Shown here in pieces: positions 1 through 9,075 of a stretch of 64,000 nucleotides of DNA. Under the pieces are notes generated by a model, which searched no databases, had not been told where the DNA came from, and saw only the letters and a list, made by a program, of their open reading frames with translations. Origin of the DNA: Symbiodinium natans. Lineage: Eukaryota > Sar > Dinophyceae > Suessiales > Symbiodiniaceae. The position numbers and the translations under genes were made by a program. Position 1 is the first letter of the stretch. Every line of letters starts with the position of its first letter. The DNA lies in the NCBI GenBank assembly GCA_905221605.1, contig CAJNDS010000274.1, forward strand, positions 1 through 64,000. Reading direction: 5' to 3'.

Positions 1-32
1 CCCCCCCCCCCCCCCAAAAAAAAAAAAAAAAA
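1..32. repeat. C15-A17 homopolymer tract
   Basis: A run of 15 C is followed by 17 A. On the other strand this reads T17G15, the same poly-T then poly-G composite found at 3737, 17094, 26061 and 29380. Confidence 0.9.
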
Positions 33-1273
33 CATTCGTGTAGAATAGGGTAGCAAAGGGTTTAGGGTTTAGGGTTTAGAGCTTAGGGCTTAGGGTTTAG
101 GTCTTAGGGTTTAGGGTGGGGTTTAGGGCTTAGGGAAAACAAAATTCATTTGTGTAGGTTAGGGTAACAAAGGCCGTTGCAAGGAATTATACCGAAGTAG
201 ATTGGGCTGCCTAAAGTGAGCTTACCGAGAGCAACCTTGGTTGTATATCATGCGACATTGGGAATGTTCCCTAAACGCTATATCCCTTAGCCCTAAGCCC
301 CAAGCTCGAAGACAGTCAAAGGCAGGTTCATTAGGGTTTCGGGTTTAGGGCTTGTGCGTCTTTCAAAAGTCTTGCTGCGCACGTTCCAGCAAAGTCCCCA
401 AAGTCATATGTGGGCACTTCTCTGGTTTATCGTCCCTTTGGATAGGGTTTGGGGATTAGGGTTTAGGTCTTGGTGTGCCCTCAATGGCTCAGTATTTCAG
501 TAGGACGCTAGAGCATGGGCTGGGATTTTCCCCCTGCTACTTATAGTTCTTAATGGGGAGTATAGTACCCCCTGCTACAATCTATTGAGGACTGTTGGTA
601 TAAGGGGGAACATGCATATAGGCTTGAGGGTCTAGGGTTTCAGCTGCCTCGAACACATTTCGCCGAGCCCTGGGTCTTGATTACCCTGAACCGTAAACTT
701 ATTCTGAACCCAGAACCCTGAACCCTAAGCCCTGAACCCTGAACCCCAAACCCTGAACCCTAAACCCTAAATCCTAAACCCCTGAACCCTGAACCCTGAA
801 CCCTAAACCCTAAACCCTAAACCCTAAACCCTAAACCCTACACCCTAAACCCTGAACCCTGAACCCTAACCCCTATAGGCCCCCTTATGCTAAAGCCCTA
901 AAGCTTCCATCCTCGGCTCTCCTCCCCGGGGCCTCTAACACTCAAGATCATTAAGGCCCTGAATCATTCGATCCCGTACTGAATGGGCTTGTTGAGGGTT
1001 TAGGGTTTAGGGTTTAGGGTTTAGGGTTTTAGGGTTTAGGGTGTAGGCTTTTAGGCTTTTAGGGTTTTAGGGTTTAGGGTTTGGGGTTTAAAGGGTTTCC
1101 GAGATTCTCCGCAACAGGGATGCTGGCAGTCCTTCAGCCACCCCCCAAAACCCAAAGCAAAGCAAGTCCTTGCAATCGTCCTGACCCTGATAGCTGCAAC
1201 ATCGCACTTCGTCTATGGGGTTTAGGGTTTAGGGTTTAGGGTTTAGGGTTTAGGGTTTAGGGTTTAGGGTTTA
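33..1273. repeat. Interstitial telomeric-like repeats, both orientations
   Basis: TTTAGGG runs (61-137, 989-1090, 1216-1273) alternate with CCCTAAA/CCCTGAA runs (690-880). The DNA between them has no coding stretch I can support. Orientation switches several times, so this is an internal array and not a chromosome end. Confidence 0.85.
519..616. mobile_element. Inverted-repeat element, TTGGGATGTTCCCCC family (diverged)
   Basis: It starts with a diverged GGGATTTTCCCCC, has an internal TTAATGGGGAGTATAGTA block, and ends with TATAAGGGGGAACATGC. Both ends and the internal block match six other copies in the window. It is a short non-coding inverted-repeat element. Confidence 0.6.
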
Positions 1274-1378
1274 GGTAGCCCAGTCACCATATTATAGTCA
1301 GGGCACCCTTTTTGGGGTTGGCTACTGTATAAGGGAACCCAGAACCCAAAAAAGGGTCAAGGGTACCACTGGGCTACC
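1274..1378. mobile_element. Introner-like element, CTTGGTAGCCCAGT family
   Basis: A 105-bp element bounded by perfect inverted ends GGTAGCCCAGT (1274-1284) and ACTGGGCTACC (1368-1378). The interior AGGGCACCCTTTTTGGGGTT...AAGGGTACC matches the elements that form introns in the glycosyltransferase-like gene at 28589-30077. This copy abuts a TTTAGGG run on its left side. It has no coding capacity. Confidence 0.8.
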
Positions 1379-1399
1379 ACGTCCCCAATCGTTAACTGT

Positions 1400-1467
1400 T
1401 CAACAGCATACGCTCTCCGCCAAGAGCTCGTTTTCCTCCAACAACCGGAAAGCTGAGCAGATTGCCC
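1400..1467 (-). CDS. C-terminal exon of an unrecognised gene
   Basis: The minus strand reads into a protein-like C-terminus (RAICSAFRLLEENELLAES, then VCC and stop at 1400-1402). It lies directly downstream of the CTTGGCTGC element at 1480-1593, whose end GCAGCCAAG can serve as acceptor. The frame continues leftward until the stop. The segment between the two CTTGGCTGC elements (1606-1694) may be the preceding exon. Product unknown; the case rests on residue composition and the element boundary. Confidence 0.35.
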
Positions 1468-1479
1468 TGAAGACTCCAG

Positions 1480-1593
1480 CTTGGCTGCACTCAGGAGGGT
1501 AGCTATAAATTAAACTCTTGGCTGCCTTAATAAGAAACCCAATAAACCCCCAAAAAAGATAAGGATCTAAAGTTACACTAAAGTACCACAAAG
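1480..1593. mobile_element. CTTGGCTGC element with 12-bp target duplication
   Basis: A 114-bp element starting CTTGGCTGC. It is flanked by the perfect direct repeat TGAAGACTCCAG at 1468-1479 and 1594-1605. A second copy follows at 1695-1804, and a third forms an intron in the glycosyltransferase-like gene (30108-30266). Shared interior blocks include TAGCTATAAATT, AAGAAACCCAATAA and a CCACAAAG end. Confidence 0.7.
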
Positions 1594-1694
1594 TGAAGAC
1601 TCCAGAATCCTGTAGGACACCAAAGCCCAGTGGCCCGTCAAGCCCAAACCCATCCTGGACACCCCTCAAGCTCAATGCAACAAAGCTCAGTCCA

Positions 1695-1804
1695 CTTGGC
1701 TGCTCTTAGCAGGGTAGCTATAAATTCAATTTTTGGTTCCTTCTTAAGAAACCCAATAAGCCCAAAAAGGCTAAAGATGTAAAGTCACAGTAAAGCACCA
1801 CAAA
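1695..1804. mobile_element. CTTGGCTGC element, second copy
   Basis: About 80% similar by eye to the 1480-1593 element over its full length (TAGCTATAAATTCAATTTTTGG, AAGAAACCCAATAAGC, CACCACAAAG). It has a short flanking repeat GTCC. Non-coding. Confidence 0.6.
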
Positions 1805-1897
1805 GTCCTATAAACCCTACCGCCATACGACCCCTTGAACCTTACATGCAACCCTACGTGGAGCTTCCTGGGTAGATCTAAGTAAGTAGGGTTCTAA

Positions 1898-2007
1898 CTT
1901 GGGATGCTCCTCCTTATACTAGCAGTCCTTAATAGGGACTCTATGAGAATCCCAAAAAGGACTGTCAGTATAAGGGGAAGCGTTAGTATAAGGGGGAACA
2001 TCCCAAG
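1898..2007. mobile_element. Inverted-repeat element, TTGGGATGTTCCCCC family
   Basis: It starts CTTGGGATGCTCCTCCTTAT and ends ATAAGGGGGAACATCCCAAG, with the internal pair CAGTCCTTAATAGGGA / AAGGACTGTCAG. The right part is partly duplicated (two GTATAAGGGGAA blocks). Confidence 0.7.
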
Positions 2008-2057
2008 CTATAACTATACTAACTATACTTAGGAAGCATCCTTAGGTCCCTAGAACC

Positions 2058-2650
2058 CCTAGGGTTTAGGGTTTAGGGTTTAGGGTTTAGGGTTTAGGGT
2101 TTAGGGTTGAGGGTCCTACTTGCGAATGCCCATGAACCTCCAAGTAGGGCCTAAACCCTACAACCCTGAACCCTAGAAACCCTGAACCCTAGAAACCCTG
2201 AATAAACCCTAAACCCTAAACCCTAGACCCTAAACCCTAAACCCTAAACCCTAAACCCGAAACCCTAAACCCTAACCCTAAACCCCAACCCTGAGGTCCC
2301 CCAGATGCACCACGCTGAGGCCAACCCAGTTGCCGACCTCACTCTGCACCTGTGCCGGGTTGAGGGTTTCGGGTTTAAGGTTCAGGGTTTAGGGTTAGGG
2401 CTAGAGTTCAGGGTTTAGGGTTCAGGGTTGTAGGATTTAGGGTTCAGGGTTGCAAGGTTTTGGGCTGTAGGGTTTAGGATTGAGGGAATGGGGTTTGGGA
2501 CGGTTTGGGGTTTAGGGTTTAGGGTTCAGGGTTGTAGGGTTCTGGGTTGTCGGGTTCAGGGTGTAGGGTTTAGGGCTGTAGGGTTGAGGGTTGTATGGCT
2601 TTGGGGTTCAAGGTTGTCGGGTTGCAGGGTTCAGGGTTGCAGGGTTTAAG
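2058..2650. repeat. Degenerate telomeric-like repeats
   Basis: TTTAGGG (2058-2110), CCCTAAA (2196-2290) and a TTTAGGG/TTCAGGG/TTGTAGGG mixture (2378-2650). The right part is rich in the GGGTTGTA variant. Confidence 0.8.
2292..2362 (-). CDS. Exon-like island, unrecognised
   Basis: A non-repetitive island between telomeric runs. One minus-strand frame is open throughout and protein-like (SEVGNWVGLSVVHLGDL). No start, stop or firm splice site is visible. Candidate internal exon only. Confidence 0.25.
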
Positions 2651-4050
2651 TGTTTGAGGTTAGGGGCTGAGAGGGCGTTAGGGATTTCTTTCCTTGCTTG
2701 TGCCGCTGAGGGTTCAGGGTGGGAAAAATCAGATGGCGGAGGTGACGAGTGGGGCAGTGAGTTGGGGCTAAGGCACCTGTTGAGATTTTTCCGAAAAGCA
2801 CCCGAAACCCTGCCCGAAAAAACCATAAGCCTCCTACAAACCCTACGTCCCGAAAACGCCCAATGCAGTAAGCCTTAAACCAGAAACCCCCCGCCGCCCG
2901 CAAAAAGAAAGGAGACCTAACCCTAAAAATAAACCCGAACCCGGGGGCCCAAACAAAACAAAACCCGAAAAAGCCCAAATCTTAGGGTAGTTACATGGTC
3001 CCTTAATATGGGCCCTTAAAAGGGAACCCCTTACATACCCCTTATGTACCCTAGACAACCCATGAGCCCATATATACTTCAGAAGCCATCAAAAGGAGGT
3101 ATGGGAACTTTTTAAGGGCCCAGGCAACTACCCTTAGACCAAAGCCCCAAACCGTAAGAAGCCCTAGGCCCTAAAGCTCAAGACAAGAACAAGGGTAGTT
3201 CTCCAAATTAGGGTCCCTTTTTGGGTCCTTTGAACATGTATATATATATATATATATACATATATATTTATATTTATTTATTTATTTCCATCTAGTACGG
3301 CACCTTCAGAAACAAGGACCTCCACAAAGAGACCCTAGTTTAGAGAACTAACAACAAACCTTCAAGTTACCCCTCCTTGCAGGTGACTTTCCGAGCCCAC
3401 GCGCGTGTTCACATGAGTTAATGAGTTTAAGCTTGAGGGTGTAGAGGTTCAGCGGAACCTAAACCCCAAACCCTAAACGCTAAAACCTAAGCAATGCCCC
3501 TGATACAACCAGGGGGGCCGGGGGGGAGGGTTAGATTCCTGTGTGAACTTTACACTCCACTAAGCAAGAAAGCTTCCTCCATTCTTCCTAGGGTTTAGGG
3601 TTTAAGGTTTAGGGTTTAGGGTTTAGGGGTTAGGGGTTTAGGGAAAGTCTAGACCCTAAACCCCAAATCCGAACCCCCAAGCTCCAACTCTCAACTCCCA
3701 GCCCCTACCAGGTTTTCAAAGAGGCCTTCATATTCATTTTTTTTTTTTTTTTTTTTTTTTTTGGGGGGGGGGTGCCGTTGCGGTACGTTTATGTGGGAAC
3801 CATAAGGGGGGTTGCTTTAAGTTGCGTTTAGTAGGTTATATAGGGGACTTAAAAATAAGAATAAGGCTTCGGCTGTTAATATAATAGAACTCTATGGGGA
3901 CCATAAGGACCAAAGCCCCTGCAAAAAACATATATATGTATATATATATATATATGTGCCATGGACCTTTAGGTATAATGTGATTACTTGCTTTGGGTTT
4001 TACTTCAACAGTATTAACACTTATCAAATGAGTAGTTTGCGTTTCATATT
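2651..4050. other. Non-coding stretch with inverted repeat and microsatellites
   Basis: At 2978-3140 an imperfect inverted-repeat element has ends TTAGGGTAGTTACATGG and the matching AGGCAACTACCCTTA. It is followed by a TA microsatellite (3234-3262), T26G10 (3737-3772) and a second TA tract (3930-3956). Short open frames cross the area, but none looks like protein. Confidence 0.5.
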
Positions 4051-4376
4051 ATGCATATTGCTACTAGAAAAGTAGGTGACATTTTATGTCTTTTGGGTTC
4101 ATGGTCTAGGGTTGTGCATTCAACGGTTATAAAAGGATTGTACGAACAGTCCAGGGTGTATGACCCCTTCCCGTTGTCGAGGAGAAAAAGGGGTCGGGAC
4201 AGGAGAAGATCAAGGAACCATAGAACTCTTTACATTCAGTCACTATTCACTTTACACCCTCTCCTCTCTTCCCTTTCTTGACTTTGGGTAGAAGAAAAGG
4301 AAAGTGGAAGGAATCATCAAAGAAAAAGTCAGTCTCACTACCTTCATCCACCGTCTCCTCTTTTCGCTCTCTCTCT

Positions 4377-4407
4377 GTCTCACTCACTCTCTCTCTCTCT
4401 CGCGCTC

Positions 4408-4504
<97 letters not shown>
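4377..4504. repeat. CT microsatellite
   Basis: About 125 bp of nearly pure CT dinucleotide with a few CC, CG and GT interruptions. The SLSLSL open frames here are repeat artefacts. Confidence 0.95.
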
Positions 4505-4629
4505 TGGCTCTTCTTACCGAGGAGAATAATGGCTACATATAAAGAACACATGTCAATCTCAACCCATTCATCCTCCCTCTTCTGTCTGCTCTCTCACTTC
4601 TAGCTTTTGTCTCTTGTTTTGCTTATGGA

Positions 4630-5365
4630 GGAGAGAATGCATAACACTAGATGAGCGAAGCGCATGGACGGGAAGAGCGAGAAGCAGGTAGTTGTTTGTT
4701 GCATACGGGAGGCCCACTCCCCGTAGAGCAGGAACGAGTTCCCCTGTTCCCTTCCTTTGCCTTCTTTGGTCCCTCCCCTGCGCTCCAACTGTTCTGTTCC
4801 GTCTTTTAAGGAGAAAGAAGGGGTAAAGAAGAAGGACGAAGACGGTTCCACTGTCCACTTATGCATGTTCATTTTATCTACAGGTGTTAGCAAGAGTGTT
4901 TAAGCAAGCTAGATAAAGAGAACAACAAGAACAAGGACGAGGAAACCACGAGCAGAATGTACAAGGAAAACACGAGGAATGAAAACCCATCGCAAAGAGA
5001 AGTGCCCACACTCAGTCTCACTGCACTCATCCTCTAATCCTCTCTTCTTTCTCTTCTGTGGTTCTCTTCTTATCCTACTTCTTCTCTCTGCTCTCTCCCT
5101 TCTAGCTTGTGTCTCTTCTTGATTTTCTTGCGCGAGAGAGAATGCATAACACTAGATGAGCGAAGCACATGGACGGGAAGATGAGAGAGAAGCAAGTAGT
5201 TAGTTGTTTGTTGCATCAGGAGGCCCACTCTCCCCCTAGGGCAGGGATGAGTTCCCCTGTTCCCTTCCTCTTGCCTTCTTTAATCTCTCCCCTGCGTTCC
5301 AACTCGTCCGTTCCTTCGTTTACGGAGAAAGAAGGGTGTATACAAGGACGACGACGTCTCCCCTG
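4630..5365. repeat. Diverged tandem duplication (~225 bp, offset ~508)
   Basis: 4630-4855 and 5138-5365 share GAGAATGCATAACACTAGAT, the block around CATGGACGGGAAGA, GAGTTCCCCTGTTCCCTTCC and GGAGAAAGAAGGG, in the same order and orientation. Purine/pyrimidine-skewed DNA without a supported gene. Confidence 0.75.
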
Positions 5366-5429
5366 TCCAGCATGTTTTCTTGATCTTCCCATTCAGCGAG
5401 AAAGGAACAGACAACAGGGGAAAAACAAG

Positions 5430-6248
5430 GAACCAAAATGACAAATCGCAAGCATTGTTACCCCTGAAGTTTTGGAAAACAGGGCTTCCAAAATGACAAA
5501 TCGCAAGCAGAGTCCCCTTTAAGCGTTTGGAAAACTGAGCTCCCAAGATGAGATGTCACAAGCATTGTCCCCCTGAAGTTTTGGAAAACAGAGCTTCCAA
5601 AATGACAAATCGCAAGCAGTGTCCCCCTCTAAGTTTTTGGAAAACCGAGCTCCCAAAATGACAAATCGCAAGCGTGCCCCCCTTAAGTTTCTGGAAAACT
5701 GAGCTCCCAAAATGACAAATCGCAAGCAGTGTGCCCCCTTAATTTTTTGGAAAACCGAACTTTCAAAATGACAAATCGCAAGTAAGTGTTCGGAAAACTG
5801 AGCTCCCAAAAGGACAAATCGCAAGCAGTGTCCCCCTTCAGTTTTTGGAAAACGGAGCTCCCAAAATGACAAATCGCAAGCTGTGTCCCCCCTCTTTTTT
5901 TTGGAAAACTGAGCGCCCAAAATGACAGATCGCAAGCAGTGCCCCCCTGATTTTTTTGGAAAATGGAGCTCCCAAAATGATAAATCGCCAGCAGTGTCCC
6001 CTTTAAGTTTTTGGACAACTGAGCTCCTAAAATGATGAATCGCAAGCAGTGTCCACCCTAAAGTTTTTGGAAACCTGAGGTCCCAAAATGACAATTCGCA
6101 AGCAGTGTACCCCTGCTTTTGGAAAACGGAGCTCCCAAAATGTCAAATCGCCAGCAGTGTCCCCCGTAAGTTTTTGAAAAACGGAGCTCCCAAAATGACA
6201 AATCGCAAGCAGTGTCCCCCTTAAGTTTTTGGAACACTGAGCTCCCAC
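5430..6248. repeat. ~55-bp tandem array, copy 1
   Basis: About 14-15 units carrying AATGACAAATCGCAAGCAG, then GTGTCCCCCTTAAG and TTTTTGGAAAACTGAGCTCCC. The unit length is not a multiple of three, so the long open frames across the array cycle through all frames and are artefacts. A second array of the same repeat lies at 11925-13228. Confidence 0.95.
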
Positions 6249-6261
6249 ATTCTACATATTC

Positions 6262-6292
6262 AAGGTTAGATAGTTTAGATAGTTTAGGTGGT
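6262..6292. repeat. Short TTTAGATAG run beside the 55-bp array
   Basis: GGTTAGATAGTTTAGATAG is the same motif as the 13.2-17.0 kb array. It sits directly after the first 55-bp array, just as it does after the second. Confidence 0.8.
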
Positions 6293-6379
6293 TTCGGGCC
6301 TTTCTACCCTGTCCCCCTGGCCGCCTGGCGCCCCTCCCCCCCCCGGTGGCTTAAATAGGGTTTATTTGGAAGCTAGGGC

Positions 6380-8720
6380 TCGGGTTTTGCCCGTGGCAAA
6401 GAGAAGATGGTACTCGTCTTCGTCTTTCCTCTCTTTCTTGTCTTTCTTCTCTCTTGTTCGTTTGCCTTTGAAATAAAAAACCAAAGGAAGAACAATGAAA
6501 ATGAAAGGAACTCGCTTTCTTTTCCGTTTGGGAACAATGGAAAGAACCGAGGAGATAGGGCAAGGGGAGGGATACGCTGAAGCATGGACAGGGGCCACGT
6601 CACTTTCCCCAACCATTGAAAAAGCATAAGAAAAGAAAAGGGCCTCCATTTCCCTGTGTTTTTGTCTTTTCTTGTGTTTTTTTGTCGGTGAAGAGAAGGG
6701 AGAAGGGAGAAGGGAGAAGGAGGAGGATAAATAGACAGGATTGATTCTTAACAGGAAGAGCAAAGACAAGAATAGAAGAGAGATTAATAAAGGAGAAGGA
6801 AAGACAAAACAAGGCACAGAGAAGATGGAACTTATCGATCCTCTCTCCCTTATCTCTCCCTTCCCTCTTCCTTGTCGAAATAAGGAAAACAAAAAGGAAG
6901 AAGTATGAACAAAGGAGAAGGGTAAGGAAAGGAACAGAAGAGATAGGCCGAGAAGTGGGATATGATGAAGTACGGCAAGGTCCACGTGCAAGGAGTCACC
7001 AGCTTTATCATTCAAGTTCCTTTCCTGCTTTTAATCAGTTATAAGGTAATAGATGGAGAGAAGGGAAAAAGAAGTGAGAGAGGATAGATCACAAGGATGC
7101 CTTTTTTCTGGAAGCGTACAGCAAGCGCCTGCCTCCATCGCGCATAGAGTGAGATAGAGAGACTGAGAGACTGAAAGACTGAGAATGAGTGAGTGAGAGA
7201 TAGAGGTAGGGACAGGGAAAGAGCGAAAGCTAAAGAAAGAGCGAAAGAAAGATAGATAGCGACGGGGATAGAGACAGAGAGAGACATTGTTGTTTTTTGT
7301 TTCGGGGGCGTCCTTTTTTCTCGCTTGAAGATGCAGAAAACGATCCAAAGGGACACCCGTTCCATCGCCCATGGCCAAGAGAAGATGGTACTTGTCTTCA
7401 TCTTTCCTCTCTTGTCTTTGTTCTCTCTTGTTCGTTTCCCTGTAAAATAAAAAAAGCCAAAGAAAGAACCATGAGAATGAAAGGAACTCGCTTTCTTTTT
7501 CCGTTTGGGAACAACGATAATCACCGAAGAGATACGGCGAGAGGAGGGATATGCTGAAGCATGGAGGAGGGCCACGGGCAAGCAGCCAACCCCGCTCACT
7601 TTCCCCAACCATTGAAAAAGGATAAGAATGGAACAAGGGCCTCCGTCCCCCTCTTACTTTAATTTCTATTGTGTTTTTGTCGTTGAAGAGGAGGGAGAGA
7701 GAAGGAGGAAGAGCAAAGACAAGAATAGAAGAGAGATTAATAAAGGAGAAGGAAAGACAAAACAAGGCACAGAGAAGATGGAACTTATCGATCCTCTCTC
7801 CCTTATCTCTCCCTTCCCTCTTCCTTGTCGAAATAAGGAAAACAAAAAGGAAGAAGTATGAACAAAGGAGAAGGGTAAGGAAAGGAACAGAAGAGATAGG
7901 CCGAGAAGTGGGATATGATGAAGTACGGCAAGGTCCACGTGCAAGGAGTCACCAGCTTTATCATTCAAGTTCCTTTCCTGCTTTTAATCAGTTAAAAGGT
8001 AATAGATGGAGAGAAGGGAAAAAGAAGTGAGAGAGGAGAGATCACAAGGATGCCTTTTTTCTGGAAGCGTACTGCAAGGAATAGAAGAGACAGGAAGCAA
8101 GGAGAGGGACGGACTAAACAAGGCGCAAAGAAGGTGGCATTCCTCTAGACCCATCATCTCTCCCCTGTCCCTTTTGAATGAGAAGGTGCGTCCTTTTTTC
8201 TCGCTTGAAGATGCAGAAAACGATCCAAAGGGACACCCGTTCCTTACCCATGGCAAAGAGAAGATGGTGCTTGTCTTCATCTTTCCTCTCTTGTCTTTGT
8301 TCTCTCTTGTTCGTTTCCCTGTAACATAAAAAGCCAAAGCTAGAACAATGAAAATGAAAGGAACTCGCTTTCTGTTTCCGTTTGGGAACAATGAAAAGAA
8401 CCGAAGAGATAGGGCGAGAGGAGGGATATGCTGAAGCATGGAGGAGGGCCACGGGCAAGCAGCCAACCCAGCCACTTTCCCCAACCATTGAAAAAGTATG
8501 AGAATGGAAAAGGGCCTCCATTCCCCTCTTGTTTTCTTTTCTTGTGTTTTTTCCGTTAAACAAAAAGGAGGAGGAGAGATAGACAGGATTGCATTTTTAA
8601 CAGGAAGAGCAAAGACAAAACAAGGCACGAAGAACATGGGACTCATCTTTATCGATCCTCTCTCCCTTATCTCTCCCTTCCCTTTTTCTTTTCGAAATAA
8701 TGACAACAAAAAGGATGAAT
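6380..8720. repeat. Interlaced segmental tandem duplications, purine-rich
   Basis: 6754-7126 is repeated almost unchanged at 7707-8079 (constant offset 953). 7309-7620 is repeated at 8189-8496 (offset 876-880), and a third related copy of that block lies near 6390-6620. The units are GA-rich on the plus strand. Mirror open frames of 60-240 residues on both strands are Ser/Leu/Phe-rich and look like compositional artefacts, so no gene is called. Confidence 0.85.
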
Positions 8721-8744
8721 TGTGAAAACAGGAGCAGGGTAAGG

Positions 8745-8800
8745 TTGGTACTGTTGAACCGCCTTGTTTTAGAGGAAACAGGGCGGTTCAACAGTACCAA
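8745..8800. repeat. Perfect 19-bp palindrome with 18-nt loop
   Basis: TTGGTACTGTTGAACCGCC (8745-8763) is mirrored exactly by GGCGGTTCAACAGTACCAA (8782-8800). The loop extends the stem (TGTTT/AAACA). A third, direct half-copy TTGGTACTGGTGAACCGCC begins at 8829. The structure resembles a foldback element end or a structured RNA; neither is shown. Confidence 0.85.
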
Positions 8801-8865
8801 ACTTTCAGAGACATTCTCTAAGAACATTTGGTACTGGTGAACCGCCTTGTTTTAAAGGAAAAAGG

Positions 8866-9075
8866 GCATAATTTAATTCGTAGTAATCTCCAGATTTACC
8901 CCTAATTGAATTGGTTTAAACAATTTAACTAATTGAATTTATTTAAAGAATTTACTCCCGCAGAACTAAATTATTTAAAATGTTTTTCACGCATTCGGAT
9001 TAAATTAATTTAGATAATGTAATTCTGTGGAATTAAATTATTTAAATACATTAAATTGTATTAAGTAGAGGTAAA
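8866..9075. other. AT-rich spacer
   Basis: AT-rich DNA with repeated AATTAAATTATTTAAA-like words, sharply different from the GC-rich array to its right. No gene seen. Confidence 0.7.

Noticed and set aside
1-140. Chromosome-end telomere at the left edge
   Set aside because: Repeats are short, mixed with CTTAGGG variants and followed by both orientations; no terminal array is seen.
4278-4603. Ser/Leu open frames over the CT tract
   Set aside because: Microsatellite translation.
5519-6094. 191-codon minus-strand frame in the 55-bp array
   Set aside because: The repeat is not a multiple of three; the frame simply lacks stops in that unit order.
5430-6248. CRISPR-like array
   Set aside because: Units are contiguous tandem repeats without unique spacers, in a eukaryotic context.
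6362-7015. 217-codon minus-strand frame, hydrophobic and Ser-rich
   Set aside because: Purine/pyrimidine-skewed duplicated DNA; the opposite strand is equally open and no domain is visible.
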